Positions 42,708 to 54,907 of a stretch of DNA of 64,000 nt are shown piece by piece. A program made the translations under genes and the position numbers. Source of the DNA: Fragilariopsis cylindrus CCMP1102 (Eukaryota; Bacillariophyta; Bacillariophyceae; Bacillariales; Bacillariaceae); assembly GCA_900095095.1 (NCBI GenBank), contig FMBT01000376.1:62001-126000 (forward strand). The letters run 5' to 3'. Under the pieces are notes generated by a model, which saw nothing but the letters and a program-made list of their open reading frames with translations, ran no database searches and was not told the DNA's origin. How positions within the stretch are numbered: the first letter of the stretch is position 1; each line of letters opens with the position of its first letter.

Positions 42708-45700
42708 TCATAGTTTAGTAGTATGAAGGTCGTCGTCGTCATCATCGTCGTCATCATCACCGGATTCGGTCGTCGTAGCATCTTGGGGATAGGTACTTTC
42801 GAATTTCAATTCAGCCAAATGCAATTCGTACAATTCAGGATGGCGTGTTCGAAAGTACGAGAATTGCTTCTTAAGTTGCTGTGCGAGTTCAGGTTTGGTA
42901 TCATCAAAGTTTGGATTTTCTTCTATTATGGCAAGATAAACAATTTTCGTATACTCAACTCGTCGGATAAGATTGGTTGAATTAGATATAACTCGTATCA
43001 AATTCAAACATATGCTTCCCTCCAATAATATACCTTCTTTCTGAACGACATCGAATATATCGAGGGCAACATCTAACGGTTTGGATGAATTATTCACTCG
43101 TGAGCACACCTTCAATGCGAGTGCATATAAAATCTCGTCGGGTATATGATCGGGATCGTACAAACTACGAGAAATACCGTTTTCGATCGGTAAAAATAAA
43201 GGTGAAGATCCTACACGAAGTGCTCGAAGGATTTCCCATGCTCGTTCAGCAGGATTGGGTTCACGTGGTGGAACTACGCCTTCATTATTATCGACGGTTT
43301 GCAACCAAGCGTTGAGCGTACGATTGGATGCCCTGATGGGACTACAGAGATCAGGTACTGTGTTTGATGAAAACGTTACGGAATCGACTCCAGCGGTGTT
43401 CGGTATCGACGACGATGACATACTCGCCAGGAAGCGACAGGCTTCCAGTTTAGCTCTAATACTCTCCGCATCTGGTCCAGGATTATCACCGTATATGGCC
43501 ATAGGGAACAAATAATTGAACGTTTCAAGGTCTGGAAACCATTTTTCGTGTAGAACCATCTTGTCGAGAAGACGGAAAGCGGTTTCTAATTCTGATATGT
43601 TTTTGTTACTGTTACTATCATAGCTGCATCTGGATGTCTTTCCTCCCAACTTCACCGCATCCTTTTCTTTATTGTTTTTCATGTTATTTATACGCTTTCT
43701 ACTTTTATTCCTTAATCTCTTGATTAATTTTTGAAAAGTCGATTGTTCGAGAGATTCCTGTAAGTCGTGGGTAGAGTACACGTCAAACGACACATCCAGC
43801 AATCGTAACGCTCGATCGAGATATTCACCATCATTGGAATATATTTGAATCAAAAAATTAAGTACTTTGTGGTCTTTCGCATGCAAGGCTTGCGATAAGT
43901 CAAAACGATCAGGACCATCTACTTTGTGCGTAGAGATTAGAGCTTCCCATGCCTTAGGACCAAACTTCACAATACCAAGAGAATGAACTCGTTCGTAATA
44001 GCCACGTAAATGATGTCGATCAGGTAATCTAGCTAATGCCTCAAATGCTACAATGGAACAATTATACAACTCTCCTCTCGAATCCTTCCAGTGTTTGGAC
44101 ATCGAGTGTTTGGAAAAAAACAATTTGCAGATACGCTCGGCGGCAATTGCAGCATCTTTGTAATATCTCAATTTCCTACCCCTATAATTCTCACCGGGCA
44201 TATCGTGTGCTGTGTACTGTGTTATTGTCTTAAGGTAACACATCAACACGTACCACAGCAATCCTTTTTGATGGTGCGGATGACGATTATACACCCGTTC
44301 AGCTTGCTGTGCAGCCTCAAGGGTTGACATATCACGATACGACCGGACCAACAATCGAATGATTTTGTCTGTCAAAACAATGTTGTTGTTGTTGCTGTTG
44401 ATGTTGTTGTCAATATTACTCTCGGTAGAAACGTCATTATTGTAGGAGGATTGGTCAACGACGTACTGGATTTGTTCAGCACGTTGTTGTAAGATTTCTC
44501 CCCTTTTTTGTTCCCAAGCGGAGTACGATGGCAAATAATCGTTTTTATAGTTATAATTGTCATCATCATCGACGGTGTCATCATTACCATTATTATTATT
44601 ATTATCATTGTCGCTATCGGAAGTATCATTATCGTTGCCGTCGGTATTAAAAGCAGTACGAGTATTATTATATGGTGGACGAAAACGTTTATGGAATAGT
44701 TCCAGAGGAAGATAATGGAAATACAAACGACCAACAACCTTTGTATAGTGAAATTGATTAGGAGCATATTCCGGATCCAGATGTGCGGTAACAACGACAC
44801 CACTGGTAATATTATCAACACCCCCACCACTACCAACGACGGAAGTAGAAGTAGATGACGATGATGATGATGATGATGATTCATTTCCTGTTACTACAGT
44901 GCGCAACCAACCCATCCAATCATTATTTGTGTCCATGCTATCCTCTTCTTTCTTGTTATTTTCTATTATGTGTGTGTTCATACTACTATTTGATGATGAT
45001 GGTGATTTCGGACGACATCGATCAACTATGATAGATCGTTCTCTTCTGATGGTTTCCCAAAAAGGTAATATCGTTCTTAATAATTCTTCGCAATCTGATC
45101 GTAATCGAATATTAGGATTATTATTGTCATTGTTGTTGTTGTTATTCCAGTATAATTTTTCTTTATTATTACTATTATCGTTGTCGTCGTCAACAACGCT
45201 GCCCGTAGTAGTAGTAGTAGTAGTAGTAGCAGTATCAATCAGGTATGCTCTTGATTCACGCAAATATTCATCAGTATTATTGTTATTGTTGTAATTATTG
45301 TCATACTGATTGTGATTGTAATTTAAATTATTTTCACTTTGTTCGGTTAGTAACGAGGCACATGCTACGAATAACTCATGATTGGAGGTACAGACATTCC
45401 GAAATAATTCTTCGGATTCCATAACTGTATCCCATGTGGTCCATGGTGAATCCAGATCAGGATGTTGAAATGTTGATAGAACCTTTTTCGCAGTATTGTT
45501 GTTACTATTGTTATTATTATTCTTATTACTAACACTTTTTGTGGTAGGATACCAACAATTATGATATTCGTTCAGGATATTACAAAATTCTTTTTCTTTC
45601 TCTCTGAAACGTTTCAATTGGAAATTATTCTCAGTATTGGTGTAATAGGAAGAAGAAGAAGAAGAAGAAGAAGAAGACGTCGTCGATGATCTATTATTGT

Positions 45701-45873
45701 AGGGTGCACTTCTATTTTTATTTCTACTTCTTTGATTATGTTCGTCGTCCCATTTAACTATATCTGTATTATTGGACGAAGTAGACGCACCGAAGTGGGA
45801 ATTTTTGGTATCAAACTTCTTTTTGTTTCTATTTCCTCTGTTGTTTCTATTTTTGTATAAGTTTTCGTAGTAC

Positions 45874-45927
<54 letters not shown>

Positions 45928-46280
45928 TTGTATTTACTATTGACATTACGTTGTTGTTTTCGTGGCGATTCTGATGATACTGGTGGTCTCCGACGCCTTG
46001 AAAATGATGATGATGATGATGATGATGAGGACGATGGTAGTAGTGCCTTTTTTGGTCTTGTTGTTCTTTTATTACTATATCCTTCTCGGTTCTTGTTGGT
46101 CGAAATCGAAGTCGAAGTCGAGAAAAATGACGACGACGACATCAACGACAACGACGACATCAACGATGACGTTAACGTAGATCGTCTACGAGTAGTACTT
46201 TTGTACAACAAGGATGTCATCATCATTGAAGACGACGACGACGACATCATTACTATGAGATTAATTTTTTGGGCTTTCAC
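42708..46280 (-). CDS. PPR-like helical-repeat organellar protein
   Basis: A single frame of up to 1,190 residues. The first 65 residues are Met/Ser/Thr-rich with Arg and no acid (LLYKSTTRRRSTLTSSLMSS), as in mitochondrial or plastid presequences. Residues 65-380 are low complexity, with long Ser, Asn and His-encoding GAT-complement runs. From about 660 on, a repeat-type alpha-helical protein is seen: EAAQQAERVYNRHPHHQKGL, IAAERICKLFFSKHSMSKHW, EALARLPDRHHLRGYYERVH, FGPKAWEALISTHKV, and LETAFRLLDKMVLHEKWFPD followed by LETFNYLFPMAIYGD. The helix pairs and the ...W.PD..T(F/Y)N... spacing are PPR/TPR-like. The function is probably organellar RNA metabolism, by analogy with diatom PPR proteins. 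The C-terminus is acidic (poly-Asp). Confidence 0.6.
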
Positions 46281-46789
46281 TAGTTCGCTTTAATATCTCG
46301 ATATTTCTTTAGGGAGGAATGAATTAATCTTCCTGCTTTTGCACATATATCATTCATTGTCAATCAATCAATCAATGGTTGTTGTTTGCTTTGTCACCAC
46401 AACTTTTAAAATTTGCTTTTCAAATATCTTCAAACAAATTAAAATTACAGTTTAAAATATATAAAAAAATAGACGGAAACGAAAATAGGGCATTTTTGTA
46501 CGTACGTCGACCGTTTATTTGATTATTTTTTGTGGAAACATCATCCTCAAAACAACTAAATCAATCAATCAATGTTCAACCACAGAATTCGTGATTGGCT
46601 GACGACAGGTGAAACGGAAAAATTAAACATCAAACAATCAAAAATTAGCTGATTAGTAATGTTCACAATGGTGTGATATAACGAGACTGACTCAACTCTT
46701 TGGCGCTTAACTTTCTATTACATTGTACTACTCTAAAGCTCCAAAGCGTCGACAGATATAAGTGCTAAGCAAAAAATTTACGGAAATCG
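46281..46789. other. Divergent intergenic region
   Basis: 509 bp between the PPR-like gene and the acidic-protein gene, probably carrying both promoters. CAATCAATCAATCAAT occurs near 46361-46375 and again near 46561-46573. Confidence 0.45.
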
Positions 46790-49700
46790 ATGATGATGAA
46801 ATCAAAAGTGACGATGACGATGACGATGATGTCGCCGTTTCGACTAATATCGAGGAATTTGACACCATCATCATCAAAATCAAAATCAAAAACTACGACG
46901 TCGCATTATTCAAATAGCAAAATAAATCGCGTCCTACTACGCATTATTATTCTTGTAACTGCTGTCACCATTGTAATGACGGCTACTTTATCGTTATCAT
47001 TATTATCAATATCATCATCATCACCCTCGCAATCGTCGTCGTCGTCCACATCATTAATTTTAATGGTAAATGGTTTCTATCCCACTGTAATAATAAAGAC
47101 AACAATAGCATCTCATGATAGGTCGTCGGCGTTGTCGGATTATTATGATCGGAATATTATTGGTGGTCGACGTCATCGTCGCCATCATCGTCATCGTCAT
47201 TTTCGTTTAGAAGAAGAAAAGGAAGAAGATCCCTGGTCATTATTGTCATTATCATCATCATCGTCAAACGGCAATGAAAACGAAAACGACGATATTGATA
47301 TTGATACTGATACTGATACTGATACTGATACTGATATTATTAGTCATCAACGAATACGACAAGAAGATTCACAATGGTATCAAGAATACGTATTAGAAAT
47401 TTTAGGGGATGACTATTGTAATGAACGATGGCCAAAAACAAAAATAAAAATTATGTCGTCGCAGTCGTCTGATAATGATAAGTCTCAGCAATTGCAATTG
47501 CAGTTGGAATTGGAATTGTTGGAACTTGAATCATCCTCTTTCCAACAACAATCAGAATCAGAACAACAACAACAACAACAGCAACTACCTTCAATAACAA
47601 CAACGTCGTCTAAGATAACAATCGATTCCTCAAAGATAAACGAAACTACTAGTACAATAAGTAGTAGTCCTAGCAGCAGTAGTAGTAGTAACCAATCATC
47701 CCCGTCGCTGATAGCAGAAGAAAATGACGACGATGACACCAACAACGATATGAGTAGTGATGATGTCGATGTTGATGTTGATAATATTGTTGATAATGTT
47801 GTCGATGATATATTAAAACAAGCTTTTTCTTTGAGTGAAGATAAGGATGGTAGTAATATTGATGATGACTATAGCCAAAATAAAAATAAAAAAGACCCGA
47901 ATATTATCGGTTTAGTAGAAGAATCACCACAAACAATAAAACAAAGTACTAAAATGAACAAAGACGAAGAAACAGAAGATGAGATCGATGTTGATGTTGA
48001 TGTTGATATTGATAACAATGACGATAGTAGTGCAAGCGTTGAAGTTGACGACAAGGACGGCGAAAATGATGTGGATGAAGTTGTTGATGATATATTAAAG
48101 CAAGCTTTTTCTTTGAGTGAAGATGAGGATGGTAGTAATAGTGATGTTGACAATGGCAAAAATGGAAATAAAGATAAAAAAGATGAATTACTGTCAACAA
48201 CAACTCCTAATACTACTATTGGCTTAAAAGAATCACCACAAATAATAAAACAAAGTACTGAAACGAACAATGACGAAGAAAAAGAAGATGAGATCAATGT
48301 TGTTGATAATGATGATAGTAGTGCAAGCACCGAAATTGACGACGAAAACGACAAAGAAGAAGAACTTGATCCTGCTACTGACAACAAAGAAGTTCAGATG
48401 GCAGTGGAGGAGGAATCATCATCAGTAGCAACAGCTTCTTCCAGTCGAGATAATGAAAGTGATGACGACGACGGTATACTAATGACGTTACCTTCTACTC
48501 CTACAAATAACGACGACGATGAGGACAAAAATAATGACTACACTGCAGAGAGTGTTACCAACAATGATAAGAAAGTTGATGACAATAAAAAGAAGAAGGA
48601 GACTATCGTCGTCGTCGATAGTGATAATGAGAGTGAGAAAAACGAGAACGTCGACGTAACAGCAAGCACAAGCAGTAGCGATGAGAGTAATAGTAATGAT
48701 CTTCGAGCTGTTGTGTATCGAAATATGAAAGGTAATGCTATGACGTACGTACCACTTGCGAATCTAACAGAATTGGGATATACTGTCCCAGAATTGAAAC
48801 GAATTCAAGCCGAAATTTTATCTATAATTGTTTTAGATAAACGAATGAATCCAAAAATTGGTGGTGTTCCTGTCCAATGGAAGATTGATGATCCAAACAG
48901 ATCATCCGAAATTACTATTGTTAATTCGACTGAGGAGGCATCCAAAATTGTTCATCAAATGAATGACGAAAAATGGAAGGAACGTAATTCTATCGCTGAC
49001 CGTCGCCTACGGCAACAAGAACGACGTGGTACGGGAAGTACAGCAAGCAGTATTGACGAAAAATGGGGGGAAAGTCGTACTGTCAATAAGGCTGTCGAAA
49101 AAAACAAACGGGGTCGACCATTGAAAGAAACGAGAAAACGTAACAGCTACGATGACGATGACGACTATGAGGGACGCGATGGTCGAAGAAAAAGAAGAAC
49201 CTCTAATGACGATGTCGCTATTGAGACGAGGACGAGGACGACCGCTTCAAGTCGTAGATCACGACGAGACCAACGACAAAAGAGAAGCAACGATGACGAC
49301 GATTTCGATACTTCAACAACAGCTAGAAGAAATAACTCCAAAGGACGACGAATCTACAGTGTTCCTCGAAGTGATCGAGGAGGGGTAGTAAGGGACGATC
49401 CACCGGATCCTGGTTCACCCATCTGGGTGGATATAGAAACCTTCCGAGACTTGATGCGTAAAGAAGCGGAATTTCGAATGCAGTTCATGGGAGAGGATTG
49501 GGTTCCTACCATCAAACAGGAAAATAGATGGAGGACAGAATTGTACAAAAATTGGCTCTGGGCCTTAAATAATGGCGTGGGGGAATCAATCGTACCTCCT
49601 AGTAGATACGAACGAGCGAGGAGGAATAATAAAAGCACTAATAGAACGCCGCGAATACAAGAAGAAGAAGAACCGCGACGACGAAGAAGAAACACATCAT

Positions 49701-49921
49701 CGCCTCCGGAAGAATCACAACGACAGCGTCGACGGCAACCACCCTCGCAACCATCTCCACGAAGACGAGGAGAAGAACGATCACGATCAAGACAACGTCA
49801 ACGTGATCCAAATCTATTAGTAGACGACAGCGATGGCGACAGTAAAGAAATACCACCTTCGCAGCGTCGATCATCAAGACGAATAGAAAGAAATAGTAGA
49901 GGACCTCCATCAGGAAATTAA
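46790..49921 (+). CDS. Large acidic, low-complexity protein with N-terminal signal/anchor and conserved C-terminal domains
   Basis: Not recognised. In 1,043 residues there is an N-terminal hydrophobic segment (VLLRIIILVTAVTIVMTATL, about 46-65), suggesting ER entry or an anchor. A 550-residue Asp/Glu/Ser-rich region follows, containing two copies of an approximately 85-residue unit (VVDDILKQAFSLSEDxDGSN ... ESPQTIKQSTKMN). Two folded parts come after it. The first is RAVVYRNMKGNAMTYVPLAN with LGYTVPELKRIQAEILSIIV (about 645-690). The second is SPIWVDIETFRDLMRKEAEF with MGEDWVPTIKQENRWRTELY and KNWLWALNNGVGESIVPPSR (about 870-940). The C-terminus is Arg/Ser/Pro-rich, like nucleic-acid-binding tails. 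A plastid-targeted nucleoid or RNA protein would fit the signal plus basic tail, but that is a guess. Confidence 0.65.
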   Translation: MMMKSKVTMTMTMMSPFRLISRNLTPSSSKSKSKTTTSHYSNSKINRVLLRIIILVTAVTIVMTATLSLSLLSISSSSPSQSSSSSTSLILMVNGFYPTVIIKTTIASHDRSSALSDYYDRNIIGGRRHRRHHRHRHFRLEEEKEEDPWSLLSLSSSSSNGNENENDDIDIDTDTDTDTDTDIISHQRIRQEDSQWYQEYVLEILGDDYCNERWPKTKIKIMSSQSSDNDKSQQLQLQLELELLELESSSFQQQSESEQQQQQQQLPSITTTSSKITIDSSKINETTSTISSSPSSSSSSNQSSPSLIAEENDDDDTNNDMSSDDVDVDVDNIVDNVVDDILKQAFSLSEDKDGSNIDDDYSQNKNKKDPNIIGLVEESPQTIKQSTKMNKDEETEDEIDVDVDVDIDNNDDSSASVEVDDKDGENDVDEVVDDILKQAFSLSEDEDGSNSDVDNGKNGNKDKKDELLSTTTPNTTIGLKESPQIIKQSTETNNDEEKEDEINVVDNDDSSASTEIDDENDKEEELDPATDNKEVQMAVEEESSSVATASSSRDNESDDDDGILMTLPSTPTNNDDDEDKNNDYTAESVTNNDKKVDDNKKKKETIVVVDSDNESEKNENVDVTASTSSSDESNSNDLRAVVYRNMKGNAMTYVPLANLTELGYTVPELKRIQAEILSIIVLDKRMNPKIGGVPVQWKIDDPNRSSEITIVNSTEEASKIVHQMNDEKWKERNSIADRRLRQQERRGTGSTASSIDEKWGESRTVNKAVEKNKRGRPLKETRKRNSYDDDDDYEGRDGRRKRRTSNDDVAIETRTRTTASSRRSRRDQRQKRSNDDDDFDTSTTARRNNSKGRRIYSVPRSDRGGVVRDDPPDPGSPIWVDIETFRDLMRKEAEFRMQFMGEDWVPTIKQENRWRTELYKNWLWALNNGVGESIVPPSRYERARRNNKSTNRTPRIQEEEEPRRRRRNTSSPPEESQRQRRRQPPSQPSPRRRGEERSRSRQRQRDPNLLVDDSDGDSKEIPPSQRRSSRRIERNSRGPPSGN

Positions 49922-51082
49922 CCTGCATATGCTAATTTCCTACCTACCTATATACTACGTGTCTTTGACTTTACCATTTGGATCATCAGTCCTACGCTGG
50001 TGGAAATCTACCCCGTTTAACGTCAGCAGAGAAACTGGACACCATCAGAAAATACAATAAACGAAAGTTCCCTAATCCTTTCCTCAACACGCACATCATC
50101 ATACTGTGAATATAATCTGCTAGAGATAAGAGAGATATACTAGCATACAGAGTCTACACTATTTATTGTATTTTTATGAAATCCCCAAGATATATTATGG
50201 TCATGGTGTGCTAGATTAGATTAGTGTTTGGTCTTGAGTCCTTGCTTCCGTTCACACCCCGCAAAGGAACAGGACGTCAATAAGCAAGAAAGCAAAAGAA
50301 TGATGTAATATAATACAAGTGAAATGAGACGAAATAGAAAATTCTGTATTTTGTCTAGTAGTATAATAACTTGACGATTGATATAATCTTTGTTTAATGA
50401 TGACGTTTTTCACTACAGTACTCTCCTTTCACTTCTAAAACATATTTTTCAAACACTCCCTTTTTCAATACTCGTAAGACTGAAATAATATTGTTTTTAT
50501 CATTACATCATAAAAAATAATAAGATATTGTTTATGTTAATTACTTAAGGTAGCAACGGTATTTCCGCGCGACTACAGGGGCGTCCTTATCAACTTTTAG
50601 ATCCTTCCCATTTTATTTAAGAAAAAATTATAGAATTATGTTTGACTATTTGACACATATCTTCTATACTTTTTAGGACCCTAATGGTAGATAAGTTATC
50701 ATTCCCATTCACTGCTAATAATTTTGATAATAATTGTGATTGCGATGATGACGACGCGTTTGCATTTGCATTTCGTTTTTTAATCTATCTAAAGCCTTCA
50801 GACTTCTTCTTCTTCTGAATTTTAATACGCAAATATGCATGTGCGGATGATAAACCTTCAACATGAAACCATTATATCAGATGGCCAAGCATATTAATTA
50901 AAAATTCATTTTCATGTAATTTGATTTAGTCGTCTGAAATAAAACAGAAAAGCTACGAATTGGCTGTCCTTCAAAATGCATTGTAAAGTTACTGTACTGC
51001 AGCTTTGAGCTAAGAAGTACTGCATTCATTTATTTTTATTCAGGTACCAGTACTTATACAGTAGTTTAAAGAAAGTGTTATC
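49922..51082. other. Intergenic, no gene recognised
   Basis: 1.16 kb of AT-rich spacer, including the 3' flank of the acidic-protein gene and the promoter of the downstream gene. No protein-like frame. Confidence 0.5.
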
Positions 51083-53662
51083 ATGACATCATGGGCGATA
51101 TCATGCAATGCAAATGTTGACGATGATTTTTTCAGCACCATCAAACCCGAATCAATATGGAACACCGACAACACATTATTACCGGAAATAGATCCAACAT
51201 CATCAACAGAACCGACAACAACAACAACGACGATTGTTGAGAGACGACGGATTGTAGATAGTAGCGAGGGTAGTAGCAACACGAATACGAATACTGAACA
51301 CACTGAAGCAACAACATCACAAACAATAGATGCTCTGTTAGCAAAAGAATTAAACGCATTATCATTTCAGTAAGTATTATATATCACTCAATTCACATCC
51401 TACTGTATCTATATTCTAATTCTTTTTTCTATTATTCCTACCGTATTACTTTCAGACAGCGTGAATCTATCAATGAAGAGATTCATGGCTTAAATGTAGG
51501 TTTAAAAGAAATTGAGGAAACTACTGAACTTCTGAAGGAATCTTTTAGGAAATTACAAATCGAACTCAATACTCTACAACCAGATTCATTTGCCTATAAT
51601 AGATGTCAACAATTATATGGTGACAATAATATTGCTGTTGTTGGTAATAAGAAGAGGAAACTAACATATATCAATACAGATGAATTTCGTATCATGTTTT
51701 TAAGATGTGAATTATTTGTTGTCACAAAGGCAGCTCGTCGGATTATCAATTTTGTGGAACTAATGTATGATTTATATGGTGACATTGGTCTGCAAAGAAG
51801 GATTCGACAGGATGATTTGTCAAAAGATGAACTACGAGTATTAAAAGCAGGATATACACAACTATTGCCTTCTCGAGATCGTGCCGGTAGACGCATCCTT
51901 ATTCATATTGCCTATAATTCAACAAACGAATTTACTGCAAAATCAAGACTTCGGATTGCCTATTATACACAAATGGCATTAGCAGATGATATAGAAACCC
52001 AACGGAAAGGTACGTATGTCAAAGCCATAGAGGGTTTCGAACAAGCATGCAATTGACATACTATCATTCATTCTATGCTATTACTCATCATCTGTCTTGT
52101 TCTTCTTACTCGCAACTTTTCTATCTCCTCCATTGTGAATTCATTCAGGAGCTGTTCAGATAACTTGGTACCATAATGTTAATATATTTGATGACTTTTC
52201 AACAAGAGGTAAGGTGTATTCAACATCTGCCAATTGCTTACCTGTCAGAACCGGGGCAATACATATATGTATACCCGAAGAATTAGAGGATACACATTAT
52301 ATGACTATACCTGGGTTTACTGCTAATAATAATAGGGGTAGTGATGATAGTAGTTCAGAGAATAGCAGTAGTGTGACAAGTAATAATAGTAGCGGTAGTT
52401 TACCACAATCACGATCTAACGGAACACCTGCCAATATTATCAAATCAATGTTTGCATTATCTATTGGGGGGAAATTGCGTTCTAAATTACGTATCCATAC
52501 AGGTAAGTATCAATTTATTATGTCCTTTCTTTTGTTTCTTTGTTTTATTTCTAATATTTGTTTATGTTGTATCTACTTTTTAATGCAATACATATATTTG
52601 TATACTGTTATTAGGTTCTGTGATTGAATGTTTATATGCCCTACAGTCGTTTGGTATCCCATCCAGTCAAATCCCTTTAGTTGGAGCTATTTCTTCGCAC
52701 AAGAAGAGGAAGAGGAAAACAGAAACTAAGAGGAAGAGTACACCCAATGGTGGTAAGGAAAACAATAGTAAAGATTTGAAATTAGATAATCATAACAAGT
52801 GGTTAGAATTATGTCAGTTGAAAGAAAGGAATATGACATTATTTGATAAGAAATGGAAAAGTTATGGAGACAATAATTATCAACCAAAAATTATTGAATG
52901 TCCCAACCATTCCGATATATTAAGTGGACGAGGGAATGGTGTCAATAGACATCCGGGTAATACTGTCCTACAAAATATTGTGGTTTCTAAACTTGATGAA
53001 TATATGAATTTAAAATCATCAGTGAATGAGATAACTAAATTAACATGGGATGTTGTTCATTTATTAAGAAATGAATATGGTGCAAGATTCCTAAAGAAGA
53101 AACTATAGAATCCAATGGTAAACTAGGTTGTTGGATTGAAGTTTCGAATGAAGAAGCAAGATTGAAAGTGAGAATTGCATTCCGTGATAAAATTAAAGTA
53201 CAACAGCAACTATTAGAGAAGCAAAAAAAGTTGAAAGAAGAACAACACCAACAAATTCAAATGGTGATATCATCATCAACAGTACAACCACCAAATATGA
53301 TGATGTCAAAGGCAATCATTGATAGTAGTAGTAATAGAAATCTACTACAGAAAGAAGATGGAAAATCGAAAATACTGCCCCCTCTGATTGCTTTTCGTGT
53401 TCCTTCTTTTTCTTTACCATCATCATCTTTATCCTCAACAGCCACTCCTTTGATTTTAGATCAACCAAAGAACAGTAGTAAAAGTTTGCATCACAATCCT
53501 AAGATTAAAAAGGAAACACAAGAAGTTGAAGAAGACACTTATAATAGTAGCACATCTATGTTTTTAAGTATGACTGGTAACGGTAGTGGTGGTGGTGGGT
53601 GTGGTAACACTAACAATAGTACAATTTTTTCTACAGAGAAGAAACGACATTGTATAAATTGA
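51083..53662 (+). CDS. CRAL-TRIO-like / DUF6824 fusion protein (4 exons); one-base frameshift
   Basis: Exons are 51083-51369, 51456-52009, 52149-52502 and 52615-53662. Introns are 86, 139 and 112 bp with GTAAGT, GTACGT and GTAAGT donors. The N-terminal part is helical (NEEIHGLNVGLKEIEE); TDEFRIMFLRCELFVVTKAA, SRDRAGRRILIHIAY and VYSTSANCLPVRTGAIHICI follow a diverged CRAL-TRIO plan, and RIHTG|SVIECLYALQSFGIP closes it. DUF6824 (PF20710) follows: HSDILSGRGNGVNRHPGN is its signature, then WDVVHLLRNEYGARFL. There the frame breaks: TTCCTAAAG needs one more A (near 53093) to continue KEETIESNGKLGCWIEVSNE and EEARLKVRIAFRDKIK, which complete the domain. A Lys-rich linker separates the two domains. 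DUF6824 is thought to be a stramenopile nucleic-acid-associated domain, but its role is unproven. The paralogue at 26331 lacks DUF6824. Confidence 0.75.
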
Positions 53663-53924
53663 AGTATCTATCTACACTGCATATTTATATATAATGACTA
53701 AGAATGAATATAATAAACTATTTTTCTCACTATAGGTAAGGTAGCCACTTTACGAAACGAATATCATTCACTCATTGTCTACTAGCGAGCTAGACCATAA
53801 TGTGACTATTCATATAGTTATGATTTTCCTTTCTTGTTATCATTGTCGTCCAACGATAGTAGATCGATAACATGTATGTATTCTTTTTCTTTCTGTTCAC
53901 CTTTTGTTGTTGTTGGTGGTGATG

Positions 53925-54215
53925 TTATAATAGCTCGACGAAAGATAGACAACTTATTAATCCAATATAACCAACAGGAACGATGATTGAATCACCAACT
54001 TTATAGTGTCCATAAGTAGCACATCCAGCAGAGAATGTCAATCCGATTCGTCCAAACCATTGTGGCATGGGTCCCATATTCCATAATGAAAAAACACCTA
54101 ATGCCTTGCAGGGACCTAATATTAAAAAGAAAGTCCTCAGGGAACTACCGAATGGGTCGATAAATGGGGAAGCTATTTTAGCTGTCTTTTCCTGAATCGG
54201 TGCTACTTCAATTCC
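53925..54215 (-). pseudogene. Orphan 3' exon of a DoxX-like small membrane protein
   Basis: A 96-codon exon starts right after an AG acceptor (TTTTTGATAG) at 54216-54217 and runs to a TAA at 53925. It encodes GIEVAPIQEKTAKIASPFID, FFLILGPCKALGVFSLWNMG, WFGRIGLTFSAGCATYGHYK and IIVPVGYIGLISCLSFVELL. The pattern is three hydrophobic segments with G-P-C-K-A-L-G and CATYGHY, as in DoxX-like proteins. No matching 5' exon is visible upstream on the minus strand; the adjacent DNA (54279-54820) is a copia-type remnant. Either the 5' exon was lost or displaced, or it lies farther than I could recognise. Confidence 0.5.
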
Positions 54216-54278
54216 CTATCAAAAATCTTAGAAAAAGGAAAGATATACAAACGTGAGGATAGAGGAGCGATATAATAG

Positions 54279-54820
54279 GTGAGCAGAAAAAGAAAAAGAA
54301 CGGAAATCGTTCATAGGATATACAGTAGTTGGAATCAACATAATGACACACGTTCACTAGCATATGCTGCCGGTGGACTTGGACCAAATCTTTATATCTT
54401 AAATCATGATACAGTAATGAAAGCTGTTGATAGTGACAAGTTTGAGATATCTATGGCTGAGGAACTTGACAAGATGTAGGAGAATAAAATTTATGAGACT
54501 ATTAAAAAGAAAGATGTGCGTGAAGGACACTCCATCCTCAGATCAGTATGGTCACACCGACGTAAAACAACACCTGATGGCAACATTTACCGCCATAGGT
54601 CTCTGTTCCGATGAAAACACAAAAAATACGGCCTAGACTACAATGAGACTTACAGTTCCGTTGTTATGTGGTCTACACTAAGAACGCTATTCATTTCAGG
54701 CAAAGTCTTGAGATGGTCATCATGAAAAGTTGACTATGCCCAAGCCTTCCCTCAAGCAGAACCTGATGAAAATGAGCACATCTATACGTACCTCCCTAGA
54801 GAATTTCATGTAAATACCCT
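54279..54820 (+). mobile_element. Degenerate Ty1/copia-type retrotransposon fragment (reverse transcriptase)
   Basis: The translated fragments SMAEELDKM, ILRSVWSHRRKTTPDGNIYR and the following coding-like stretches match the start of a copia reverse transcriptase. The frame is broken by an in-frame TAG after the first 67 codons and by at least two further frame changes; later parts read in other frames up to about 54810. No LTR, integrase or protease is visible, so it is a short, inactive relic. It sits immediately upstream of the orphan DoxX-like exon. Confidence 0.7.
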
Positions 54821-54855
54821 TTTAATTTCAAATGTAAAAATATCTACACGTACGG

Positions 54856-54861
<6 letters not shown>

Positions 54862-54901
<40 letters not shown>

Positions 54902-54907
54902 AGACAC
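54862..54907 (+). repeat. CA dinucleotide microsatellite
   Basis: An uninterrupted (CA)n run followed by CAGACACAGACACAG variants. Confidence 0.9.

Noticed and set aside
45758-45946. Poly-His frame opposite or shifted from the PPR-like gene
   Set aside because: Arises from the GAT microsatellite (45870-45925); the large continuous frame is the better gene.
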